Shown one piece after another: positions 1-9,668 of a stretch of DNA of 64,000 nucleotides. Both the position numbers and the translations under genes were made by a program. The notes beneath the pieces were generated by a model. That model had not been told where the DNA came from and ran no database searches. It worked only from the letters and a program-made list of their open reading frames with translations. This stretch comes from Proteiniclasticum sp043951855 (GTDB lineage Bacteria > Bacillota > Clostridia > Clostridiales > Clostridiaceae): assembly GCF_043951855.1 (NCBI RefSeq), contig NZ_JBINJW010000001.1:248001-312000 (forward strand). Direction: 5' to 3'. Every line of letters begins with the position of its first letter. Positions within the stretch are counted from its first letter, which is position 1.

Positions 1-40
1 ACGGACATTACAGGAGTCTTTCTGAGCACTCACATTTCGG

Positions 41-1339
41 TTACAGACTGGTGTCTGTCTCCCCTTCTTCCAGAAAATACATTCGCACTTCGTCGATATA
101 ATAAAGCGATCCGAAAGCGCAGATGATCTCATTTCCCTCTCTGATGGAAAGGGCTTTTTCCATAGCATCCTTCACCGTTTCACTGTGATGGGCTACCATG
201 CCATCTTCGCTGAGGATGGCAGCAAGCTCGGCTCCTCCTAGAGCCCGTTCGTTGTCCACTGTTATGGTGACGAAGGCTCTGGCCAGAGGAAGAACCTCCC
301 TGACCATTTCAAGGTAGCTTTTGTCCTTCAGGACACCCATGATGAAAACCACTTTTCTGCCGCTGAAATATCTCTCCAGATTTTTCCTCAGCACCTCCAC
401 GCCCTGATAGTTATGGGCACCATCAATGACCACCATGGGATCGTGAGAAAGAATCTCGAATCTTCCCGGCCATTTCGCCATGAGAAGCCCCTTCTTCAGG
501 GCATCATGTGGAATCCTCATGACCTTCGCATCCAGAAGATTCAGCGCTTCTATGGCCACCACGGCATTTTTCACCTGATGTTCACCAAGAATCGTCAGTT
601 TATACTCTTCATTGTCATAGCGGAACCTCTGAGTATAGTCATCCTGCCCCATCATCTCCATCTGATTGAAGTTCACCTTGTGAACCGGTATCCCAAGCAC
701 ATCGGCCTTCATGAGAATCACTTCTTCCGCTTCCTGTTTCTGCGGATAAAGAACAAGCTCAGTCCCTGGTTTCAGAATGCCCGCTTTTTCTCCTGCGATT
801 TCTCCCAGTGTACTCCCCAGGATATCCATATGATCATAATCCACAGGAGTGATCACCGACAGCACCGGCGCCTCTATGATGTTTGTGGAATCCAGGCGTC
901 CGCCCAGCCCTACTTCCAATAGAACGATATCGCACTCTTCCTGATGGAAGTACTCCAGGGCAAGAGCTGTGATGATCTCAAATTCGGTGGGACTGTCAAA
1001 TCCTTCCGCCGTCATCTCATCGATTCTCCATCTGATTCGTGTCATGATTTCAGAAACCCTGTGGTCTTCTATTTCCCTTGCACCGATTCTGATCCGGTCA
1101 TTGAGCCTGTGAAGGCCTGGTGAAGTATACATCCCCACACGATATCCCGCCTGGGTCAGCACACTGCCCATAAAGGCCACTGTGGACCCTTTGCCGTTGG
1201 TACCGGCCACATGAACGAATTTCAGCCTTCTCTGGGGATTACCCAGAAGCTCCAAGAGTTTCCCGATTCTTTCCAGACCTAAGACACTCCCGAATTTCTG
1301 CGTGCTCCTGATATATTTCAATGCTTCCTGGTAGTCCAA
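41..1339 (-). CDS. folC: Bifunctional folylpolyglutamate synthase / dihydrofolate synthase
   Basis: Cytoplasmic Mur-ligase-like enzyme that adds glutamate to (dihydro)folate using ATP. Visible motifs are the P-loop GTNGKGS near the N-terminus, the LLEVGLGGRLDSTN block in the middle and VIDGAHN at the start of the C-terminal glutamate-binding domain, all in the family order. Length (about 432 aa) is normal. The reading frame extends up to a GTG at 1384, but AGAAGGGAA lies 9 nt before a TTG at 1339, which gives the family-typical N-terminus (M)DYQEALKYI, so I place the start there. The neighbour beyond position 1 is not visible, so operon membership is unknown. Confidence 0.93.
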   Translation of the reverse strand: MDYQEALKYIRSTQKFGSVLGLERIGKLLELLGNPQRRLKFVHVAGTNGKGSTVAFMGSVLTQAGYRVGMYTSPGLHRLNDRIRIGAREIEDHRVSEIMTRIRWRIDEMTAEGFDSPTEFEIITALALEYFHQEECDIVLLEVGLGGRLDSTNIIEAPVLSVITPVDYDHMDILGSTLGEIAGEKAGILKPGTELVLYPQKQEAEEVILMKADVLGIPVHKVNFNQMEMMGQDDYTQRFRYDNEEYKLTILGEHQVKNAVVAIEALNLLDAKVMRIPHDALKKGLLMAKWPGRFEILSHDPMVVIDGAHNYQGVEVLRKNLERYFSGRKVVFIMGVLKDKSYLEMVREVLPLARAFVTITVDNERALGGAELAAILSEDGMVAHHSETVKDAMEKALSIREGNEIICAFGSLYYIDEVRMYFLEEGETDTSL

Positions 1340-1461
1340 ATCAAACACTTCCCTTCTTTTCCTTATGATAATTATATATGCCACAGGTTCTTAAAACAAT
1401 GCAGGTCTGCATTACAATGGTTTCACAGCATTTATGCATACGTTTTCTGAATTATATTACT

Positions 1462-1480
1462 TTATTAATTCTATTAATAA
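1462..1480. promoter_or_regulatory. AT-rich palindrome between folC and the DUF1538 gene
   Basis: TTATTAAT and ATTAATAA form a perfect 8-bp inverted repeat with a 3-nt centre. A second short one, TGAAT-N5-ATTCA, lies at about 1496-1510. Both sit in the 1340-1668 AT-rich divergent intergenic stretch that must hold the promoters of folC and of the downstream plus-strand pair. They could be an operator, but AT-rich DNA makes such palindromes by chance. No other gene is seen in this gap. Confidence 0.3.
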
Positions 1481-1668
1481 ACGATTTACTTTAGATGAAT
1501 TTAATATTCATATAGTATCATTATGATTGAGAAGTTTTCTTTTCTCCCTTTTCTTACCTATCATCATAAACTTTCAAAACAATGCGCTGTTCTAGTCCAT
1601 CTCAATTTTACTTCATCCAAGTAAGGAATCATATATTCACCGTTCACAACAGAAGGAGGTCATATCAT

Positions 1669-3165
1669 TTGCAGTTGCTGCTGGATAAACTAAAAGAAAT
1701 ACTGCTGGCTGTTCTGCCCATAACAGTCATCGTCGTTGTACTGAATTTCACTCTGGTTCCTTTAGGAACCATGAGTTTCATGAGATTCCTTGTGGGCACC
1801 CTGTTTGTCATTCTGGGTCTGTCCATATTTCTCTTCGGTGTGGATCTCAGTGTCTCTAAAATCGCGAATCTCATCGGAAGGCATCTGACCCACTCCAATT
1901 CAGTCTATGTTGTGCTGATTGCCGGACTGATACTGGGATTTTTCATCTCCATCGCCGAACCGGATCTTCATATTCTGGCGAATCAGGTCAGCAGCGTCAC
2001 AGGAGACCTGATCTCAAAAAACAGTATTCTGATCACCGTATCCATCGGAATCGCCTTCATGCTTTCCCTTGGCTTATTCAGAATCGTCTATGCCATTCCC
2101 CTGAAGTTTCTTCTCTGGATCATTTACGGAATCATCATGATTCTGTCCCTATTCACCACACCGGAGTTTCTTGCCATTTCCTTTGATGCTTCCGGTGCAA
2201 CCACCGGAGCCATGGCTGTACCTTTCATACTTGCTCTGGCTGTGGGTGTGGCCTCACAGAACAAGAAAACACTTCAATCGGAAGAGGACAGTTTCGGTCT
2301 GGTAGGCCTGGTATCCACCGGTGCCATCTTGGGTGTGCTTCTTCTGGGAATCTTTTCCGATCCGGGTGAACTTGTGACAGATACACTTCCATCTGCTGCT
2401 CTTTACAGCACATTCTGGGGACCGTTTCTGCATCACCTGCCCATCATCGCCAAGGAAATCGTCACTGCGCTTCTGCCCATCATTCTGATATTTCTCATCG
2501 GACAGAAGGTCGCGTTCAATGTATCCAGAAAAGTCCTCCGCGGAATTCTCCTGGGATCTTTCTATACCTTTGCAGGACTTGTGTTCTTTCTCACTGGAGT
2601 CAATGCAGGGTTCATGGATGCAGGACGAATCGTCGGAAGCGGTCTTCAGGCCATAGGTTCCGACGGACTTACCGTATTCATCGCATTTCTGCTTGGTCTT
2701 GTAGTGATTCTTGCCGAACCGGCTGTCTATGTTCTGACCAGCCAGATTGAAGAAATCACCGCCGGTCATATCAGCAGAAAAGTGGTTCTCACAGCTCTGT
2801 CCATCGGTGTGGCCTTCGCGGTGGCCTTATCCGTTGTAAGAATCCTGGTTCCTGGCCTTGAACTATGGCATTTTCTTCTTCCAGGCTATATAATAGCCAT
2901 AGTGCTTAGTGTATTTGTGCCCGGTCTGTTTGTGGGTATCGCCTTTGACTCAGGTGGCGTCGCATCCGGTCCCATGACCGCGACTTTCATTCTGGCATTC
3001 GCTCAGGGCATCGCAAATGCAGTACCTGAAGCCAATGTGCTCATCGATGGCTTCGGTATCATCGCCATGGTTGCCATGGCACCTCTACTGGCACTGCAGA
3101 TTCTAGGACTGATCTACAAGATCAAATCCGTCAAAAGGGGGCTGGACAGCAATGAACAACAGTAA
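1669..3165 (+). CDS. DUF1538 family membrane transporter-like protein, internally duplicated
   Basis: Multi-pass membrane protein of about 498 aa made of two homologous halves. The repeat is directly visible: AEPDLHILANQV in half one against AEPAVYVLTSQI in half two, and FDASGATTGAMAVPF against FDSGGVASGPMTATF, each pair about 260 residues apart. DUF1538 proteins are uncharacterised, transporter-like and known as single or fused repeats. The start is a TTG at 1669, 8 nt after AGAAGGAGGT (1651-1660). The end overlaps the next gene by 14 nt, so the two are translationally coupled. The substrate is unknown; the PII-like partner suggests a channel or transporter controlled by a small-molecule sensor. 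Confidence 0.85.
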   Translation: MQLLLDKLKEILLAVLPITVIVVVLNFTLVPLGTMSFMRFLVGTLFVILGLSIFLFGVDLSVSKIANLIGRHLTHSNSVYVVLIAGLILGFFISIAEPDLHILANQVSSVTGDLISKNSILITVSIGIAFMLSLGLFRIVYAIPLKFLLWIIYGIIMILSLFTTPEFLAISFDASGATTGAMAVPFILALAVGVASQNKKTLQSEEDSFGLVGLVSTGAILGVLLLGIFSDPGELVTDTLPSAALYSTFWGPFLHHLPIIAKEIVTALLPIILIFLIGQKVAFNVSRKVLRGILLGSFYTFAGLVFFLTGVNAGFMDAGRIVGSGLQAIGSDGLTVFIAFLLGLVVILAEPAVYVLTSQIEEITAGHISRKVVLTALSIGVAFAVALSVVRILVPGLELWHFLLPGYIIAIVLSVFVPGLFVGIAFDSGGVASGPMTATFILAFAQGIANAVPEANVLIDGFGIIAMVAMAPLLALQILGLIYKIKSVKRGLDSNEQQ

Positions 3166-3802
3166 TCTGGAAGTATTTATATATATCGTGAATCACAATG
3201 ACGGCTCCAGAGTCATGAAACAGGCAAAGAAGCATGGAGTCCGCGGAACCACCGCATTCCTAGGTCATGGTACCATTGAGAGTGCTCTCCTGGATTTTCT
3301 GGGACTGAACGATGTCAGAAAAGAACTGATTCTCATGGTCACGGACGAGGTGACTGGTCAGCATGCCATGAAAGGCATCAGCAAAGACCTGAGGCTGGAT
3401 AAGCCAGGAAAGGGCATCGCCTTCTCCTTGAACGTCACAAGATTCCTCGGTTCCAGAGGCTATTCCAGAGAAGAAAACAGAGGTGAAAAGGAAATGTATG
3501 AAGCAATATTCGTCATAGTGGATAAAGGCAAGGGTGAATTTGTCATAGATGCCGCAAAGAAAGCCGGTTCAAAAGGTGCAACACTGATCAATGCGAGAGG
3601 GTCAGGAATCCATGAAACAAGCACCCTTTTCGCCATGGAAATCGAACCGGAAAAAGAGATCATTCTGATCCTTTCTGAAAGCAGTGGAACAGAGAAGATC
3701 ATTGAGGCTGTCTCCACCGAATGCGAAATCGAAAAACCAGGAAATGGAATTCTATTCACCTGTGATGTAAAAAGAACCCTTGGTCTGTATCAGGGTAAAT
3801 AG
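3152..3802 (+). CDS. Tandem PII-like (GlnB superfamily) regulatory protein
   Basis: Soluble protein of 216 aa with two PII-like ferredoxin-fold repeats, roughly residues 5-105 and 110-213. Parallel blocks (GVRGTTAFLGHGT / GSKGATLINARGS; LDKPGKGIAFSLNVTRFLG / IEKPGNGILFTCDVKRTLG) show the duplication. PII proteins bind nucleotides or metabolites and gate membrane transporters. Here the gene starts inside the end of the DUF1538 gene, with AGGGGG upstream of ATG 3152, so regulation of that membrane protein is the likely role. I see no canonical uridylylated T-loop tyrosine, so it is not assigned as GlnB or GlnK. A terminator follows directly. Confidence 0.8.
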   Translation: MNNSNLEVFIYIVNHNDGSRVMKQAKKHGVRGTTAFLGHGTIESALLDFLGLNDVRKELILMVTDEVTGQHAMKGISKDLRLDKPGKGIAFSLNVTRFLGSRGYSREENRGEKEMYEAIFVIVDKGKGEFVIDAAKKAGSKGATLINARGSGIHETSTLFAMEIEPEKEIILILSESSGTEKIIEAVSTECEIEKPGNGILFTCDVKRTLGLYQGK

Positions 3803-3814
3803 ATTGAAATGATC

Positions 3815-3850
3815 GAGAGAGGAAACAGCGGTTCTCCTCTCTCTTTTCTT
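3815..3850 (+). terminator. Rho-independent terminator after the PII-like gene
   Basis: GAGAGAGGA (3815-3823) pairs with TCCTCTCTC (3834-3842), followed by TTTTCTT. It closes the DUF1538 and PII-like transcription unit. Confidence 0.8.
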
Positions 3851-3895
3851 TGCAGAAAATCACCGTTTCTTTCACCTATTCTCCCCTGTTATTGA

Positions 3896-3901
3896 TATAA
3901 T
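3896..3901 (+). promoter_or_regulatory. Probable -10 box for the alpha-glucosidase gene
   Basis: A perfect TATAAT lies 34 nt before the ATG at 3935, downstream of the preceding terminator. No convincing -35 hexamer is seen at 16-18 nt, so the promoter may need an activator. Confidence 0.45.
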
Positions 3902-3934
3902 CTAAATCATAGAAATAGTTTTCAGGAGGTACTT

Positions 3935-5647
3935 ATGGAACAGTTCAAAAAGCGTATCGTATACCAGATCTGGCCCCGCTCCTTCAAGGATTCCAACGAA
4001 GACGGCATCGGCGATCTTCGTGGCATCCTCTCGAAACTGGACTACATCAGGGATCTTGGCGCAGATACCATCTGGCTATCGCCCATCTATGCCACAGGAA
4101 ACAAGGATTTCGGTTATGACATTGATGATTACTACCGCATCAATCCGGAATACGGCACCATGGAGGACTTCGATGATCTCCTTATGGAAGTGAAGAAAAG
4201 AGGCATGGAACTGGTCATGGACCTGGTGGCGAACCATACCTCCGACCAGCATGTCTGGTTTCAGAAAGCGCTGAAAGACAGAAACTCTCCCTACAGGGAT
4301 TACTACATCTTCCGAAAAGGAAGGACAGGGAAAAAGGGAGAAAGCCTTCCACCCAACAACTGGCTCAGCGCCTTTGGCGGCAGTGCCTGGCAGAAAGATG
4401 AAAACTCCGATGAATACTACCTGACCATGTTCACGCCGAACCAGTGCGACCTGAACTGGGAAAATCCCAAAGTGCGGGAAGGGATTCATGACATCATGCG
4501 TTTCTGGCTGGATAAAGGTGTTCTGGGCTTTCGCATGGACGTCATCAACACCATCGCCAAAAGAGAAGGTCTGCCCCCAGCAGGAAAAGGAAAGAAACTG
4601 GATTTCCCCTTTGAGCATATCGTATCTCTTCCAAAGTCCCATGAATACATCCGAGAGATGCATGAAAAAGTCCTTTCAAACTATCCTCATGTCTTCACCG
4701 TGGGGGAAGGCATGGTCACAAGCATGGAGGATCTCATCCGCTACACAGATCCCGATGAGAAAAAGCTGAACATGATGTTCCAGTTCGATCTGCATCTCAT
4801 CGGATGCGGTCCCCTAGGCAAGTTCGATTTCAGAAAAGGGTATCTCTGGAGCGTGAAGGAAATGAAGGAAATCATCTTCAACTGGCAGCTTCAGGTCCAG
4901 GAAGGCGGCGGATGGCTTGGAAATTTCATGTCCAATCACGATCAGCCTAGACAGGTTTCCCGTTTCGGTGACGATGGGCCGTTCAGAAGAAAATCAGCAA
5001 AAGCGCTGGCTCTTCTCAACATGACGCTTAGGGGCACCCCATTTCTCTACCAGGGAGAGGAGATCGGCATGACCAACTGTCCTTTCGAAAAGGAGGAATG
5101 GAAGGATTTCGAGGCCATCAACGACTATAAGGTTCTTCAGGAAATGATGCATCTTCCGAAATTCGCAGCAGAAAAAGTCATACAGAAAATGACAAGAGAC
5201 CATGCACGGACGCCGGTCCAGTGGAGCGGAAAAGAATATGCGGGATTCTCGGCTGTAGAGCCCTGGATCAAAGTCAACCCCAACTACACCTACATCAACG
5301 TGGAAGACGAGCTGAAAAAAGAGAACTCCCTCATCAGATTCTACAAAGAGATCATTTCTCTGCGCAGACAATCTTCTGCTCTCCAGGACGGATACATCAT
5401 TCCCGTTAACCGGGAACATCCCCATGTCATCTCCTATAAGCGTATCTACAATGAAGAGAGCCTTCTTATGGTCATCAATCTCAGTGGAAGAAACACCGAA
5501 ATCAGTCTGGAGGAAGTCATGACTTCCGACTGGGCTTGTGAGCTAGGAACTTATGAAATGAGATCCTTTGAGCCCATCCTGTCTCTTCACCCCTACGAAG
5601 CCCTGGTCTTCAGAAAAATCAAGTCTCTGGATAAAATATCAAAATAA
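3935..5647 (+). CDS. GH13 alpha-glucosidase (oligo-1,6-glucosidase type)
   Basis: Cytoplasmic exo-acting enzyme hydrolysing alpha-1,6 or alpha-1,4 linked gluco-oligosaccharides. All four GH13 regions are visible in order: DLVANHTS (region I), GFRMDVIN with the nucleophile Asp (II), the VGEGM acid/base Glu (III) and SNHDQPR (IV). The length of 570 aa is typical of the oligo-1,6-glucosidase and trehalose-6-phosphate hydrolase group, which cannot be told apart safely here. There is no signal peptide. The start ATG follows AGGAGGT with good spacing. It is monocistronic, flanked by terminators, and next to a convergent alpha-galactosidase operon. Confidence 0.92.
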   Translation: MEQFKKRIVYQIWPRSFKDSNEDGIGDLRGILSKLDYIRDLGADTIWLSPIYATGNKDFGYDIDDYYRINPEYGTMEDFDDLLMEVKKRGMELVMDLVANHTSDQHVWFQKALKDRNSPYRDYYIFRKGRTGKKGESLPPNNWLSAFGGSAWQKDENSDEYYLTMFTPNQCDLNWENPKVREGIHDIMRFWLDKGVLGFRMDVINTIAKREGLPPAGKGKKLDFPFEHIVSLPKSHEYIREMHEKVLSNYPHVFTVGEGMVTSMEDLIRYTDPDEKKLNMMFQFDLHLIGCGPLGKFDFRKGYLWSVKEMKEIIFNWQLQVQEGGGWLGNFMSNHDQPRQVSRFGDDGPFRRKSAKALALLNMTLRGTPFLYQGEEIGMTNCPFEKEEWKDFEAINDYKVLQEMMHLPKFAAEKVIQKMTRDHARTPVQWSGKEYAGFSAVEPWIKVNPNYTYINVEDELKKENSLIRFYKEIISLRRQSSALQDGYIIPVNREHPHVISYKRIYNEESLLMVINLSGRNTEISLEEVMTSDWACELGTYEMRSFEPILSLHPYEALVFRKIKSLDKISK

Positions 5648-5660
5648 TCGATCAGTCCAG

Positions 5661-5700
5661 AATACCCGGCAGTTCAGGTTCGAACTGCCGGGTATTTCTT
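5661..5700 (+). terminator. Terminator after the alpha-glucosidase gene
   Basis: AATACCCGGCAGTTC (5661-5675) pairs perfectly with the complementary arm ending at 5696, then TTTCTT. It lies between convergent genes; the U-tract favours the plus strand. Confidence 0.85.
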
Positions 5701-5717
5701 CGCGTTCTATAGCAGGA

Positions 5718-7091
5718 TCAGCCCTCTTCTCTCCTGATCAGGGATTCGATGATCTCTTCATACTTTTCTTCGCTGATGATGTACTTTTTGCGGTAGATCA
5801 CAAAACTGATGACGATCAGCGCCAGAGGCAGAAGCATCATGGCCGATTTCATGATGAAGAGGCCACGCTCAGAGAGAAGCTCTCCTTCTCCGAGGGAATT
5901 GATTCCTGATATGACCAGGGTATAGCCTACGATTCCGTTGGCCACGGCAGCGCCCATCTTATTGATGAATGGCTGAATGGCAAAGGTGACGCTTTCGTTT
6001 CTCCTGCCCAGCTTCAGATGGCCGTATTCGATGGTGTCCGCCAGAAAAACCAGCATGAGCAGCTGAATGAAAGCCTGTCCCACAAAGAGCAGAATACCAG
6101 CAGCCCCGATGAAGATCATGTTGGCTGGAGAAAAGAAGAATATGAGGTATCCGATGACAATGAGAATGATGGCGGATTTATAAAGCGTTTTTCTCGGATG
6201 CCTTTTACTGAACCAGGGAAAAGCCAGAAGCGCCAGAATCTGGGAAACCCCCAGGATGATGGCGAAGACGCTGTACATGTTCTCATTGAGAAACACATAC
6301 TTGAAGTAGTAGACGCCGAAGCTTGTGGTGGTCACGTATCCGATCATGAAGAGCGCCATGGCCACAGCCGTCACCAGAAGCTGATCATTCTGGGTCAGTG
6401 CCCGGACCATTCCTTTCAGTGTGGTTTTGGTCTGATTCTTTCCACCGATGACGGGTGGCTCTTTCACGAAAAACACCGTGACCATCTGGAAAATCATCAT
6501 GATGACCACCAGTATGATGGTGTAGGTGAGGAAGCCCTTCTTGAGGCTCCCCAGCTGCTCTCCCAGAAGATTCGTCACCGGAATCACCGACGCCACCACC
6601 ACGAAAAGCCCGATGTTGGCGAAAATTCTTGCCAAGGCACCGATTTCTTCTCTTTCTTTCTGATCATAGCTGAGACTCGGCATCATGGACCAGTAGGAAA
6701 TATCATTCATGGTCCATGAAATTCCCCAGAGGAGATAGAACACCGTGAAGTATACGATATAGGATGAACCTGTAAGGTCCATATCCATGAAGAGGAGCAC
6801 TGCCACCACGGCACTGAGCACAACCCCTATGGTCATCCAGGGCTTGTACTTTCCAAACCTAGACCTGGTGTTGTCTACAATGACACCCATGATCGGATCA
6901 TTGAAGGCATCAAAGACCCTTGCCAGCATCATGATGGTGGTGATGGTGATGAGCACACTGTCGGTTACCCCCACCACCTCTGTGATGAACACGATGAGAT
7001 ACATGCTGACCATGGAGTACACCATGTCTCTTCCAATGGTGCCCATGCCGAAGGCGAATTTGTTTCTTTTAAAGGATTTACCTGTCTCCAT
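5718..7091 (-). CDS. GPH-family (MelB-like) sugar:cation symporter
   Basis: Integral membrane MFS-fold protein of 457 aa with about 12 hydrophobic segments, expected to import a glycoside with Na+ or H+. The N-terminal RNKFAFGMGTIGRDMVYSMVS and the DPIMGVIVDNTRSRFGKYKPW loop are the family signatures. Its start overlaps the end of the upstream GH36 alpha-galactosidase by 14 nt, so the two are co-translated. Together they give uptake and hydrolysis of alpha-galactosides such as melibiose or raffinose; the substrate is inferred from that pairing. Confidence 0.88.
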   Translation of the reverse strand: METGKSFKRNKFAFGMGTIGRDMVYSMVSMYLIVFITEVVGVTDSVLITITTIMMLARVFDAFNDPIMGVIVDNTRSRFGKYKPWMTIGVVLSAVVAVLLFMDMDLTGSSYIVYFTVFYLLWGISWTMNDISYWSMMPSLSYDQKEREEIGALARIFANIGLFVVVASVIPVTNLLGEQLGSLKKGFLTYTIILVVIMMIFQMVTVFFVKEPPVIGGKNQTKTTLKGMVRALTQNDQLLVTAVAMALFMIGYVTTTSFGVYYFKYVFLNENMYSVFAIILGVSQILALLAFPWFSKRHPRKTLYKSAIILIVIGYLIFFFSPANMIFIGAAGILLFVGQAFIQLLMLVFLADTIEYGHLKLGRRNESVTFAIQPFINKMGAAVANGIVGYTLVISGINSLGEGELLSERGLFIMKSAMMLLPLALIVISFVIYRKKYIISEEKYEEIIESLIRREEG

Positions 7092-9420
7092 TCTCTTCTT
7101 CCCCCTTACTACTAGCCATCATGAGCTGAGAGCCGAAGTCTCCCAGCATTCTGGTTTCTTTGGAATAGCCTGTACCCATGAACTGCTGATTCACACGGAT
7201 GCCCGATAGAAGAAGATCTCCATAGGCATCATAGCGCTCCACGTTATGGGGCAACCTGTAGATTTTCCTGGCATTTCTAAGAATCAGTCCACCGGGTTTC
7301 AGCTTCACTGGTGTGATGTGCTTGAGAAGCTCTCCGAAGGCTTCAATATCCATAGACCCTTTCACTGTTTCCACATGGTAGAGCTTATCCTTCAGAAGGC
7401 CTTTGAACTGAAGGACATCAAAGGAAGGACTGGGCTTCTGCAGAATCTGGAAATTTCCCAGCACCGCTTTTCCCCTGTCTCCACTGACCACCTGGAAGTT
7501 CACACGGTTCTCCTTCTCCGGATCATATCTGTAGAAGCGTCCGAACTGCATCAGCTTCCGATGGGCTTTATACCAGCTGATCTGCTGCGTGATCTCTTCC
7601 TTTTCCTTCCTGTTGAGATTCTGAAGATCCAGCTCATAGCCCAGAAGACCAAAGGCGGCCACATGAAACCGGGTCTCCAGTGGTGTCCTTCTCAAAGTCT
7701 GCTGATGCGGACTCTGGGATACATGGGCACCCATGGTGGATGGAGGATAGAAGTAGCTGAGTCCTCTCTGGATCTTCAGCCTTTCTATGGGATCTGTATT
7801 ATCCGATGCCCAGGTCTGGGGCATATAGGAAAGCATCCCAAGATCGAATCTGTTTCCGCCGCTGGAGCAGGACTCGAATAGCACATCCGGGAAATCCTCC
7901 GTGATCTTTTTCAGCACCCTGTACAGCCCCAGAATATAACTGTGAAAAGCCATGCCCTGATGCGGAACCGCTTCTGAAAAAAGATCGCTGATATGTCTGT
8001 TCATGTCCCACTTCACATAGGAAATGGGTGCACTGGCAAGAACCTTCTCCACCTGACCGATGATATAGCTCTGCACTTCCTCCTTTGCCAGGTCAAGAAC
8101 CAGCTGATTTCTTCCTTTGGAAGGTTTTCTTCCCGGAACCCGGATGGCATATTCCGGATGCTTCCTGAAGAGTGCACTGTCCTCATTGACCATTTCCGGT
8201 TCAAACCACAATCCGAAGGTAAGTCCCATGGCGCTGATCTTTCTGGCGAGACCGCTGATGCCACCTGGAAGCTTCTTCCGGTTCACCTCATAGTCACCAA
8301 GTCCTGCGGTATCATCATTCCGTTCCCCGAACCAGCCGTCATCCAGAACGAAAAGCTCCACCCCCAGTTTCTTCGCTTCCTTGGCCATGGACAGAATCTT
8401 TCGTTCATTGAAGTCAAAGAATGTGGCTTCCCAGTTGTTCAGGAGCACCGGTCTCTCTTTCTCTGACCATCCGCTTTTTATGACATGATGATTCACGAAA
8501 TCATGAAAATGATGGCTGAGATCGTTCAGCCCTTTTCCTGAGGTGGTCAGCACCGCTTCCGGTGTTTCGAAAAAAGCTCCCGGAGCAAGAGGCCAGAGAA
8601 AGTTATGAGGATTGATGCCTGTCATCATCCGGACAATGCCGTGACTGGAAACTTCAATGGCCGTGTGATGATTGCCGCTGTATATGAGATTCACGCCATA
8701 GCATCTTCCATGCTTTTCCGTGGTATCCGGCTTTGCCAGTATCACACCGGGATTGTGCCGGTTGCTGCTGGCTCCTGTAGTGGATTCATTCACAAGGGTT
8801 CCATAGGCATGATTTCTCCTGTGTGCATGGGCTTCTCTGATCCACCCGCCATCCAGCGTGATCACATCAAAGCTGTCCGAAAGAAGATCCAGAGAGGCGC
8901 TCATGATCTTTCTCACCTTCAGCGTCTCTTCTGACGCATTCTTCAGGACCACTCTTCTGGTGATGACATTCGCCTCGTAAAACACCGTGTAGATGAGCTT
9001 CAGTGTCACCGGAAAGAGCTTATCACGCAGGGTGATGACAAGTGTCACCGCATCCTCTCCATGGGCAGTAGGCAGTGTTTCCATGGGCAGAATCCCTTCG
9101 GAGATTTCATGACCCGCATAGACGAAGTCCGTAACAAAAGACCCGTCCGGCATTTCCATTTCCAGAGGCATGATTCTGTAGTCGCCTTTTCCATTCGGTG
9201 CGTATTCCAGTGGCAGAAGATCCAGGGACATGGCTCCATCCATATAAAGAACGGAGCTTCCCGCTCCAGCATTCTGCTTCATATAAAGGGCATGAAAATC
9301 CTGTTCTCTCAGTCTGTCTCCATAGTGCAGATTTTCCAGATGCCCCGAAGGAAGGACGCGGAAAATATAGCTGGTTTCGCTGGTACTGAGCATAAAGACT
9401 TTGTTTTTTTCTGTAATCAC
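7078..9420 (-). CDS. GH36 alpha-galactosidase
   Basis: Cytoplasmic retaining alpha-galactosidase of 780 aa (about 720-780 is usual in the family). The N-terminal beta-sandwich precedes a TIM barrel carrying FVLDDGWFG, WFEPEMVN, YVKWDMNRH (nucleophile Asp) and ESCSSGGNRFD (acid/base Asp). The start is a GTG at 9420 with AGGAAG 7 nt upstream. First gene of a two-gene operon with the GPH symporter. A perfect 24-bp palindrome about 60 nt upstream is a candidate operator for sugar-dependent control. Confidence 0.94.
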   Translation of the reverse strand: MITEKNKVFMLSTSETSYIFRVLPSGHLENLHYGDRLREQDFHALYMKQNAGAGSSVLYMDGAMSLDLLPLEYAPNGKGDYRIMPLEMEMPDGSFVTDFVYAGHEISEGILPMETLPTAHGEDAVTLVITLRDKLFPVTLKLIYTVFYEANVITRRVVLKNASEETLKVRKIMSASLDLLSDSFDVITLDGGWIREAHAHRRNHAYGTLVNESTTGASSNRHNPGVILAKPDTTEKHGRCYGVNLIYSGNHHTAIEVSSHGIVRMMTGINPHNFLWPLAPGAFFETPEAVLTTSGKGLNDLSHHFHDFVNHHVIKSGWSEKERPVLLNNWEATFFDFNERKILSMAKEAKKLGVELFVLDDGWFGERNDDTAGLGDYEVNRKKLPGGISGLARKISAMGLTFGLWFEPEMVNEDSALFRKHPEYAIRVPGRKPSKGRNQLVLDLAKEEVQSYIIGQVEKVLASAPISYVKWDMNRHISDLFSEAVPHQGMAFHSYILGLYRVLKKITEDFPDVLFESCSSGGNRFDLGMLSYMPQTWASDNTDPIERLKIQRGLSYFYPPSTMGAHVSQSPHQQTLRRTPLETRFHVAAFGLLGYELDLQNLNRKEKEEITQQISWYKAHRKLMQFGRFYRYDPEKENRVNFQVVSGDRGKAVLGNFQILQKPSPSFDVLQFKGLLKDKLYHVETVKGSMDIEAFGELLKHITPVKLKPGGLILRNARKIYRLPHNVERYDAYGDLLLSGIRVNQQFMGTGYSKETRMLGDFGSQLMMASSKGEEENGDR

Positions 9421-9480
9421 CCAATCACTTCCTGTTCTCTATAATATTCAGCTTTACTGCTTTCATTCTACCATGAAAAC

Positions 9481-9504
9481 CATTTCAGATATATATCTGA
9501 AATG
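9481..9504. promoter_or_regulatory. 24-bp perfect palindrome (candidate operator) upstream of the alpha-galactosidase operon
   Basis: The palindrome is CATTTCAGATAT followed by its exact reverse complement. The core TTTCAGATATATA recurs at about 9576-9588, some 95 bp away, as a half-site. Both lie in the divergent gap (9421-9668) between the alpha-galactosidase operon and the histidine phosphatase gene. Perfect symmetry plus a second copy suggests a dimeric repressor or activator site. No regulator gene is adjacent. The rest of the gap holds no gene. Confidence 0.55.
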
Positions 9505-9668
9505 ATGTCACCTGACTGTTGAATTGCAATTTCCTTTTCTGAGAATCCTCAGACATTAAAGTAGTGTTCTGTAGATTTCAGATATATAATAGATTGTGAA
9601 AGAAAACTACTGCTGCATTCGACTGCTCCTCTTCTCCCCAATAACCATGTAGATTTATGGAGGTTTTT

